From Gp7-AA6 sp036001245 (GTDB lineage Bacteria > Acidobacteriota > Thermoanaerobaculia > UBA5066 > Gp7-AA6): a DNA stretch of 32,772 nt. A program made the translations under genes and the position numbers. The notes beneath the pieces were generated by a model. The model was not told where the DNA came from, made no database searches, and was given only the letters and a program-made list of their open reading frames with translations. This document shows, piece by piece, positions 15,217 to 21,257 of this stretch (position 1 is its first letter; each line of letters opens with the position of its first letter). The stretch lies in the NCBI GenBank assembly GCA_036001245.1, contig DASYUL010000028.1, positions 1 to 32,772 on the forward strand. The letters are read 5' to 3'.

Positions 15217-15438
15217 ATGACTCTCACCCGCTTCGCGTCCGCCCGTCTCCTCGTGCCGACCCTCGCCGTCACCGCCGGTCTCGCGGCCGCCGCTCCCGCG
15301 CAGGGCGCCGGCTGCATCCAGTTCTACGCGGAATGTCTCGTGCGCGCATCCGACCTCGATACCTGGTGGCAGAGGAGCGCCGCCGGCATCGACTGCTACC
15401 TGGACACGGTCGCGTGCCTGCGCCGGGCCTACACCTAG
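15217..15438 (+). CDS. Small secreted four-cysteine protein B (paralogue of A)
   Basis: A 73-residue precursor with a signal peptide (basic start, hydrophobic LLVPTLAVTAGLAAAA, likely cut after AQG), leaving about 43 residues. The cysteine framework C-x6-C-x19-C-x6-C is identical to that of protein A. Between the cysteines both share A-S-D-L, x-T, R-S-x-A-G-I-x-C-Y, and a final C-L-x-R-R or C-L-R-R end. Signal peptides and intervening residues have diverged, so selection has kept the framework. A near-perfect AAGGAGG five bases before ATG implies high expression. The residues before the first Cys do not make a convincing lipobox, so it should be soluble once exported. Confidence 0.82.
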   Translation: MTLTRFASARLLVPTLAVTAGLAAAAPAQGAGCIQFYAECLVRASDLDTWWQRSAAGIDCYLDTVACLRRAYT

Positions 15439-15440
15439 GC

Positions 15441-16367
15441 GTGCCCTTCCGTCGTCTCGGGTTTGCGCTCTCCATGAACGCGCTCTCCGCTCTGGCGATC
15501 GCCGGCGGGCCGGCCGGGCCCGTCGGCGACTACGGCGGGCGATGGGTCGGCGCGAAAGAGATCCGCTTGCTGGACACGTCTCTTCCGGCCCTCTATCGGA
15601 TCGATCGCGCGACGCTCGCGACGAGCGTGCAGCCTCTGTCGGGCGCCGACGCGCCGCTCGATCCGTACGGCATGGCGCTGCCGGGCGATGGAACCGTCTG
15701 GACGCTCGCGGACAAGGGCCGGTTCGTCTTCCGCTTCTCGGAGGCGACCGGCGAGCGCGTCGAGAAGCGGCGGCTTCCGGAGCCCTGCCAGGGAATCGCG
15801 ACGTTCTGGAATCACGCCGGATTGTTCGCGGTCCGGCTGCGTCCGAACGAGCGGATGCTGCTGCGCGCGGAAAACGGGGCCCTGCGACCCTTCTCGCCCC
15901 TCTCCTCCCGTTCCGCGCCGGGTCTGGCGGAGATTCTCATCGCGAATCTGCTCCGGTGCGGATCCGGAACGAAGGCCGCCATTCCCTGCTGGTTCGTCGC
16001 CGGAGACCCCGAGGTGCTCCTCGTCGATCGGATCGGGATCATTCGTCCGATCGCCGTACCCTCATTCGCGCTGCCGTCCCCCGCCCGCGGCGTGAGCCGG
16101 GAGCCGGGCGTCGCTTTCACGTATCCGATCCGCGACGCGTTCTTGATCGACGGCCAGGCGATCTGGACGCTCACGAACCAGGAGGGTGACCGCACCCCAC
16201 TCGAGAACGGAGCCCGCCGCGGTCGGCACGTCACGCTCGTCCGAGGCAGGCGTTCCGAGCGAACGCTCGAGCTGCCCGCGGAAGCCCGAGCGATCCTCGA
16301 CGCGACCGAGCGCAGCCTCGTCGTCCTCTTCGCCGACGGGACTGTTCGCCGGATTCACGTTCCGTGA
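15441..16367 (+). CDS. Secreted beta-propeller-like protein of unknown function
   Basis: A 308-residue protein starting at GTG 15441, two bases after the peptide B stop, which implies coupled translation. The N-terminus (MPFRRLGFALSMNALSALAIAGG) is a plausible signal peptide; ATG 15474 is an alternative start. The mature chain repeats propeller-like strands around turns such as DGTVWTLADKGRFVFRFS, DGQAIWTLTNQEGD and SLVVLFADGTVRRIHV, without catalytic motifs. Three cysteines lie mid-chain (PEPCQG, LLRCGS, IPCWF). The fold is inference from repeat pattern. In this operon a binding or sensing partner for the small cysteine proteins is reasonable but unproven. Confidence 0.7.
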   Translation: MPFRRLGFALSMNALSALAIAGGPAGPVGDYGGRWVGAKEIRLLDTSLPALYRIDRATLATSVQPLSGADAPLDPYGMALPGDGTVWTLADKGRFVFRFSEATGERVEKRRLPEPCQGIATFWNHAGLFAVRLRPNERMLLRAENGALRPFSPLSSRSAPGLAEILIANLLRCGSGTKAAIPCWFVAGDPEVLLVDRIGIIRPIAVPSFALPSPARGVSREPGVAFTYPIRDAFLIDGQAIWTLTNQEGDRTPLENGARRGRHVTLVRGRRSERTLELPAEARAILDATERSLVVLFADGTVRRIHVP

Positions 16368-17065
16368 GCCGTCTTCCCGCGTTCCGCTATTTCGCGGCCG
16401 TCTCGCCTCCCCCCGCGACGCTCACGGCCGTGTTCGCGATCCTGGCCGTCGGCGCCGGCGCGCTCGAAGCGGTCGATCGCGGCTCCTCGGACTGGGTGCT
16501 GGCCTCGATCGCCATGGTTCAGCTCTTCGCGGCCTCCACCGGGTTCACGCGTCACGCGACGCGCGGCTACTACGACCCGGTCCTGATCGGGAATGGCCGC
16601 ACTCGCGTCGCGCTCGCGCACTTCGCCGCCTCGGCGGCCCCCGGCGCGCTCGCGTGGCTCGCGTGCGGAGCGTGCCAGGCGGTCGCTGCCCGGTCGGCGT
16701 CGGTTCCCGCGCTCCGTCCGGGCGGATGGGTGACTCTTCTCCTGGTCTCCGGGATCCCGTGGGCGGCCACGGTCCGGGGCGCCCCGTTCCTCGGAGGAAC
16801 ACTCTGGCTCCTCCTGTCGGTCTCCCTCGTCGCCGCGGGAAAGGTCCTGGGCCCGCTCGGCCGTCTTCACGTCCAGCCCTCCTGGGCCGGCGACCAACCG
16901 CTCGCCGCGTTCGGGCTCGGACTCGCGTTTCCCGCCGCGATCCCAACGCTCGAGTGGCCTCGCGCGATCCTGCTCGCTTTCGCAGCGACCGCCACGCTCG
17001 CCGTGGCCGGGGGAGCGCTTCTGATTGCGCGAGCCGACCTCGGGCTCGCCGAGGAAGGCTCATGA
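16364..17065 (+). CDS. Small ABC-type permease subunit (predicted)
   Basis: A 233-residue, very hydrophobic protein with about six transmembrane helices, for example AVFAILAVGAGALEAV, WVTLLLVSGIPWAATV, TLWLLLSVSLVAAGKVL and ILLAFAATATLAVAGG. The GTG start overlaps the preceding stop (GTGA), and its own stop overlaps the ATPase start (ATGA), so the two halves are stoichiometrically linked. The family is not recognisable from motifs; the permease call rests on topology and on the adjacent ATPase. An ABC-2-like exporter or an immunity-type efflux pair is the likeliest reading. Confidence 0.65.
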   Translation: MSRLPAFRYFAAVSPPPATLTAVFAILAVGAGALEAVDRGSSDWVLASIAMVQLFAASTGFTRHATRGYYDPVLIGNGRTRVALAHFAASAAPGALAWLACGACQAVAARSASVPALRPGGWVTLLLVSGIPWAATVRGAPFLGGTLWLLLSVSLVAAGKVLGPLGRLHVQPSWAGDQPLAAFGLGLAFPAAIPTLEWPRAILLAFAATATLAVAGGALLIARADLGLAEEGS

Positions 17066-17724
17066 AAGACGTCGTTCGCGCCCTCGGCCTTTCGAAGAGT
17101 TATGGTGCCCGTTCCGTCCTGCGGGACGTAGATTTTTCCCTGCGCGAGGGAGAGATCGCGGGCCTGATCGGGGCGAACGGCGCGGGAAAGACGACACTGC
17201 TCCGCATCCTCCTCGGTCTCGTCTGCCCGACGGCGGGGCGCGTCGAGTGGCGCGGCGCAGATGCCGCTCCGCCGCGCGATCGCGTGGGCCACTTCGGCGG
17301 CGCGCATACGCTTCCGCCGGCCGTTGCCGCGCGGACGTGGGTCCGGCTCGTGTCGCGAGGCCGCGATACCTCCGACGACCGCCGCCCGGTTCGCGCTCTC
17401 TCGCGCGGGTCGAGACAGCTCCTCGGACTCTCGGCGGAGCTCGCGCGGACGGACCTCGACGCGCTTCTTTTTGACGAGCCCTGGGAGGGACTCGACCCCG
17501 ACGGCTCGCGCTGGCTCTCCGATTCCCTGCGACGCAAGCGCGAGGAAGGTTGCGCGTTCCTCGTCTCGTCGCACCGTCTGCATGATCTCGCGGGCCTCTG
17601 CGACCGCTACGCGTTTCTCCTCGACTGCCGCGTGGTGACGCGGGCCGCCAGGCAGATCTCCCCGCACACCGTCCGCGGAGAGGACCTGCTCGCCGCCTTC
17701 GATCTCATCCGGTGCTCCCCGTGA
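17062..17724 (+). CDS. ABC transporter ATP-binding subunit, reduced
   Basis: A 220-residue cytosolic ATPase. Walker A GANGAGKT is at 37-44, the signature reads LSRGSRQ (113-119) instead of LSGGQ, Walker B is LLFDEP (135-140), and the switch His is H171 in SSHRLHD. The region between Walker A and the signature is short, and the usual Q-loop glutamine is replaced (VGHFGGAHT, 76-84), so the helical subdomain is trimmed. It should still bind and hydrolyse ATP. It is sandwiched by four-base overlaps between the permease and the large secreted protein, which ties it to this cluster rather than to general transport. Confidence 0.9.
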   Translation: MKDVVRALGLSKSYGARSVLRDVDFSLREGEIAGLIGANGAGKTTLLRILLGLVCPTAGRVEWRGADAAPPRDRVGHFGGAHTLPPAVAARTWVRLVSRGRDTSDDRRPVRALSRGSRQLLGLSAELARTDLDALLFDEPWEGLDPDGSRWLSDSLRRKREEGCAFLVSSHRLHDLAGLCDRYAFLLDCRVVTRAARQISPHTVRGEDLLAAFDLIRCSP

Positions 17725-19418
17725 TCGCGGCGACTCTGCTTCTCGCTGCCGCCGCCTCAACTCCCCCGACGGAAATGGAATTCCGCTTTCGTCGAACGGC
17801 GGGTGGGCCGCCGGGCGGAGGCGTCCCGCTCGAGCTTACGGTGGGCGGCAGAGCCGTTCGCGCCGACCTTCTCGTCGACGACGGCGCCGTTCCCCGATGG
17901 AGGTGGGTGGACGGAGGCAAGCTCGAACGCGGACGCATCATCCTTCGCGCGGCGGCGGAGTCGCGCGCGCTGCTCGTCTTCCGGAGCGTAACGCGCGGCT
18001 ACGAGCTCGAGGGTCCGTTTCGTTGGCCCGCGTCGCCGGGCTCGCGGGCCATTCAGCCGCTTCCGCACCGAACGCTGCGCGGCACCCATCCCCTCGCAGC
18101 CGGCGCGGAGGTGCACCTCGTCGGCTCGCCGGCCGAAGATCCCCTCTGCGAAACCGATCTCGCGGGTGAGTGGCAGTGCCCGGCGGTGCCGACCGATTTT
18201 GCGGGACGGGTCGTCGCCTGCGACGGGGGGAACGCCCGCGCCGCGGCCCAGATCCGACGCGGCTCCCCCGACGAGGTTGGGATGCGCGAGCTCGTCGCGT
18301 CCGCAGTCCTGCGCGTCGCCCCGCCGGAGCCGACCGGCGAAACGGCCTCCGTGTCCGTACGGGTCCTCCGCCCGGCCGCTCCCGGCGGCGTCGTGCTCGC
18401 GCGAGAGCCGTCCTCCGAAGTTTCCGAGCTCAAGGAGCGCCTCTTCTGGCTCGAGAGTCGAAACGACTCCGCGGGTCTCGTCGTCGAGCTCTCCGCGCGC
18501 GGTTTCGCGACGGTGAGGGTGCCGTTCTTAGAGCTGAGATCCGCCTGCGCGCCGCCCGCGTCCGTCGAGCTCCCCCGGGCGACGCCTCTTACGGGAACGG
18601 TGCTCGAAGGCCCCGACCGCCCCGTCGCGGGCGCGACCGTCCTCGTCCGGTCCGCCGATCCCGACGGGCATGCGGGCGTGCTCGCGGACGTAACCAGCGA
18701 CGAGAGCGGCGGCTTCGAGGTTCCGGATCTCGAGCCGCGTCGCTATCGCCTGCTCGCCTGCCACGCTCGATTCGGCTGTGGCGCGGCGATCTCGTCGCCC
18801 GGCGAGCCGGCCCGGATCGCGCTCGACGGCGGCGGCGCTTTCATCGGACGCGTGCTGACGAGCGCGGGCGTTCCCGAGCCGGCGGCGCGCTTGCGGATCG
18901 TGCCGTCTCTCGAAACCGCGACGCGACCCGGGGACCGCCTGAAGCGGATGCCGCTCGAGACAGCCTCCGGAGGCGACGGCCGCTTTCGCGTATCCGCTCC
19001 CGACGCCGGAGAGTTTCACCTCGAAATCCGTTCGGAGTCGAGCGGCATCGCCCGGCTTCCGGTGCGGCGCTCTCCACTCTCCCCTCCGGTCACCGACCTG
19101 GGAGACGTGCGGCTTCCGGAGACTCTCGAGCTCGCCGTCCGCGTCGTTGCCTGCGGCGGCGGCGTTCTGTCGATGTCCGGTCCACTCGGCGGCGAGACGT
19201 CGCTGCCGGTGCTCGCCCGGTTTCCCCTCGACGCGGAAGGGATGGCCGCTGTGCGCCTGCCCGAGGGCGGAGCGTGGACCGCGTGGGCGATGTGCGGCGG
19301 CGGCAACGTGGCGCTCGAGCCGGCGATTCTTCCGGATGTGGCCGCCCTCGCCGGGATCGAAGTCCGACTCGAGCCCGTCGAGGCTCTTGGGCGTCAGCCT
19401 TCCGGGCGGTCGAAGTAA
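17721..19418 (+). CDS. Large secreted protein with carboxypeptidase-regulatory-like domains
   Basis: About 565 residues starting at GTG 17721, which overlaps the ATPase stop (GTGA); GTG 17712 would add three residues. A short hydrophobic leader (IAATLLLAAAAS) suggests export. The chain is beta-rich. Around residues 285-350 it shows a typical carboxypeptidase regulatory-like (CNA-B/SdrD-type) fold, with TPLTGTVLEGPDRPVAGATV followed by SDESGGFEVPDLEPRRYRL. A second such unit begins GAFIGRVLTSAGVPEPAARL. No catalytic site is seen. Such domains usually act as rigid adhesion or binding modules at the cell surface. It ends the cluster and overlaps the convergent TPR gene by 25 bases. Confidence 0.75.
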   Translation: MIAATLLLAAAASTPPTEMEFRFRRTAGGPPGGGVPLELTVGGRAVRADLLVDDGAVPRWRWVDGGKLERGRIILRAAAESRALLVFRSVTRGYELEGPFRWPASPGSRAIQPLPHRTLRGTHPLAAGAEVHLVGSPAEDPLCETDLAGEWQCPAVPTDFAGRVVACDGGNARAAAQIRRGSPDEVGMRELVASAVLRVAPPEPTGETASVSVRVLRPAAPGGVVLAREPSSEVSELKERLFWLESRNDSAGLVVELSARGFATVRVPFLELRSACAPPASVELPRATPLTGTVLEGPDRPVAGATVLVRSADPDGHAGVLADVTSDESGGFEVPDLEPRRYRLLACHARFGCGAAISSPGEPARIALDGGGAFIGRVLTSAGVPEPAARLRIVPSLETATRPGDRLKRMPLETASGGDGRFRVSAPDAGEFHLEIRSESSGIARLPVRRSPLSPPVTDLGDVRLPETLELAVRVVACGGGVLSMSGPLGGETSLPVLARFPLDAEGMAAVRLPEGGAWTAWAMCGGGNVALEPAILPDVAALAGIEVRLEPVEALGRQPSGRSK

Positions 19419-20500
19419 CCGTGCAGCTCGCGAAGCGCCGCCTGATCGATCCGGCGGCCCCGAACCGATTCCCGCAATAGCGCGAGCGCGGCCACTCCCT
19501 CCGGGACCATCTGCATCTCGTCGATCGCCGGAAGTGCCGCGACGATCTCGCGCCGCGCAGCGTCGTCCTCGCCGAGGTCGAGGAGGAGATCCGCGACGAC
19601 GAGCTGCAGCGCGGCGACGTCGCCGCGCATTCCGATCTCGGCGAACTCCTTCTGGGCCTCCCGATAGGCCTCGACGGCCGACGACGGCTGGCCCTTGACG
19701 CGCAGCAGGTCGCCCATGCCCCAGTGGACCTTGGCGACTCCGACCCGGTTGTTCAGTCGGCGCCACACCAGGAGCGCATGGCGCGACGCGTCGAGTGCCT
19801 CTTCTGCCTCGCCGAGACCGGCGTGGAGCTGGGCGAGGTTGGTCAGCGCCGTCGCGAGCAGCTGGTCGTTGCCCATCGCGCGGGCGCCGGCGCGGATCCG
19901 CCGGAAGGTCTCGAGCGCCCGCGTTGGCTGGTCGAGCTCCATCAGGACGATTCCCTCGAGGAAGCGGCATTTGAGCGCCTCTTCGCGCATGTCGAGCTTC
20001 TCGAAGCTCTCGACGAGCAGCGGCACGAGCTCCCGGACCTCTTCGAACTCCCGCTCCTCGAGCCTCAGCGCGAGCCGCTGATAGGACAGCCGCGCCCAAT
20101 CGGCGACGGAGTTGACGGTGTGCCGGAACCATGCCTCCCCCCGGTCGAACCAGCGGCGCGCGTCCTCCCGGCGATACAGGAGCCGGCACGCGGTCCCCGC
20201 GATGAGCGCCATCTCGCCCAGGAAGAACTCCCGTTCGTCGAGGATCCCGATCGACCGCTTCGGCTGCTCGAGGAACCGGTAGAAGTACTCGGCTTCGCGA
20301 ATGACGTTGTCGGGTGCGGTCTCGAGCTCCGCGCGCAGGATTCCGCAGACGCCGAGCAGGACCTCCGGCTCCTCGATCTGGAGCGCGAACGCTTTCGCCT
20401 CGCGCGATTCGATCGGGACCTCGAGCGCGCTCCGCGCCGCGGCGATCCCCTCGTCCGAGGAGATCGGCCTGTTCGGAAATCGCAGAAGCCGTCCCGCCAC
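19394..20500 (-). CDS. TPR-repeat protein
   Basis: A 368-residue soluble, helical protein built of tetratricopeptide-like pairs, clearest from about 175 on. Examples are ALKCRFLEGIVLMELDQP, LATALTNLAQLHAGLGEAEEAL, VAKVHWGMGDLLRVKGQPSSAV and VAALQLVVADLLLDLGEDD. The N-terminal half is also helical, and the leading MAGRLLRFPNRP is basic. There is no signal or membrane segment, so it is cytosolic, probably a protein-binding scaffold. The GTG at 20500 lies one base after the sigma-like gene stops, so the two are coupled. It likely pairs with that regulator; its ligand may be the 46-aa peptide encoded upstream, which is inference. Confidence 0.8.
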   Translation of the reverse strand: MAGRLLRFPNRPISSDEGIAAARSALEVPIESREAKAFALQIEEPEVLLGVCGILRAELETAPDNVIREAEYFYRFLEQPKRSIGILDEREFFLGEMALIAGTACRLLYRREDARRWFDRGEAWFRHTVNSVADWARLSYQRLALRLEEREFEEVRELVPLLVESFEKLDMREEALKCRFLEGIVLMELDQPTRALETFRRIRAGARAMGNDQLLATALTNLAQLHAGLGEAEEALDASRHALLVWRRLNNRVGVAKVHWGMGDLLRVKGQPSSAVEAYREAQKEFAEIGMRGDVAALQLVVADLLLDLGEDDAARREIVAALPAIDEMQMVPEGVAALALLRESVRGRRIDQAALRELHGYFDRPEG

Positions 20501-20501
20501 G

Positions 20502-20852
20502 TCAGTTCTCCCGGTCCATGCGCGCCACGAGCTCGGAGGCGAGCTCCTGCGGTTCCCGGGCCAACACGCGTCCGAGGGTGTCGTCGAGGTTCTCTCCGCC
20601 GTGCTTCCAGAGCTGGAAGGAGCGCCCGTACTGGCAGGCGGCTACGAGAAGAGGCAGCCGCAGGGAGCCGACCGGCGCAGCCGTCAAACCGCTGCGCCTC
20701 GCGAAGCGGTGAAACCACACGTAGAGGTCGTGCTCCGCGTCCCGGGCTTCCCGCTCCGTCATTCGGTAGTCCGTCTCCAGCGTCGAATGGATGACCGGCA
20801 GCGCCCGCTCGTACAGGTCGTTCACATCGTCGGCTCGCGTCCGATTCTTCAT
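20502..20852 (-). CDS. Sigma-factor region 2-like small protein
   Basis: A 116-residue protein. The segment from VNDLYERALPVIHSTL through EARDAEHDLYVWFHRFARR to LLVAACQYGRSFQLWKH follows the pattern of ECF sigma region 2: a core-binding helix, a D-A-E-D-L-V-Q-like helix, then a W/R-rich -10 recognition helix. There is no region 4, so it could not read a -35 by itself. It may be a partial sigma, an RNA polymerase-binding modulator or a repurposed scaffold. The similarity is by eye and moderate. ATG 20852 has no evident Shine-Dalgarno. It lies between the 46-aa peptide gene (81 bases upstream) and the TPR gene. Confidence 0.6.
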   Translation of the reverse strand: MKNRTRADDVNDLYERALPVIHSTLETDYRMTEREARDAEHDLYVWFHRFARRSGLTAAPVGSLRLPLLVAACQYGRSFQLWKHGGENLDDTLGRVLAREPQELASELVARMDREN

Positions 20853-20933
20853 TGTCGTGAGGGTATGGTGAGCCTAGCCCATTTCGGGGCCGCGGGATGT
20901 GATCCGAGGCATCCGCGTCCGAAACAGCCGTTC

Positions 20934-21074
20934 TTAGGTCGGAACCATCCCTTTCATCTTGATCGTGAAGCGCGTTTTCCGCGGAGAGGGAAGCGGGCGC
21001 GGGGCCGCGGAAATCGACGTGTTCTCGGTTTCCGGGCGGCGTTCGGGGACCCGAACGGGTTCGGTGGTGGCCAT
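20934..21074 (-). CDS. Small 46-residue peptide, candidate precursor or effector
   Basis: Short open frame starting ATG 21074 and ending TAA at 20934. It is preceded by a strong Shine-Dalgarno (AAAGGAG, eight bases upstream, with a second GGAG abutting the ATG). Codon third positions are mostly G or C, as in neighbouring genes. The peptide begins MATTEPVRVPERRPETEN, has a proline/arginine-rich middle (APRPLPSPRKTR) and ends FTIKMKGMVPT. It has no signal peptide, no cysteine and no known motif. Leader-like N-terminus and compact C-terminus recall ribosomally made peptide precursors, but no modifying enzyme is adjacent. It heads the sigma-like/TPR operon. Family unknown. Confidence 0.6.
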   Translation of the reverse strand: MATTEPVRVPERRPETENTSISAAPRPLPSPRKTRFTIKMKGMVPT

Positions 21075-21220
21075 CTCCTAATCTCCTTTCGCCAAGTGCA
21101 GAAGTGAATCTCCACCGATTTGATCACAGATCGCGCCGGCGGGCTCCGACGAAAGTCGAATGCCGCGCGCGAAATCGACCGGCGAGCTCATCGGCGGAAG
21201 AACCGACGCCCTCCGGCCGT

Positions 21221-21226
21221 TAGAAT
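21221..21226 (+). promoter_or_regulatory. Putative -10 element upstream of the M16 peptidase gene
   Basis: TAGAAT lies 31 bases before the ATG at 21258, leaving room for the clear Shine-Dalgarno. No -35 hexamer stands out in the upstream sequence. The divergent gap 21075-21257 otherwise shows nothing I can name. Confidence 0.3.
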
Positions 21227-21257
21227 CACGGCTTTTGAAGAGCCGGAAGGAGCTTTC

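Noticed and set aside
15217..15438. Lipoprotein signal in peptide B
   Set aside because: The residues before the first mature cysteine (Q-G-A-G-C) lack the hydrophobic -3 position of a lipobox, and paralogue A has none either.
13571..15438. Graspetide-type modification of the small cysteine proteins by the neighbouring ATP-grasp enzyme
   Set aside because: The enzyme looks like a free amino acid ligase and is divergently transcribed, and the peptides carry Sec signals rather than a recognisable leader with acidic/Thr/Ser core repeats.
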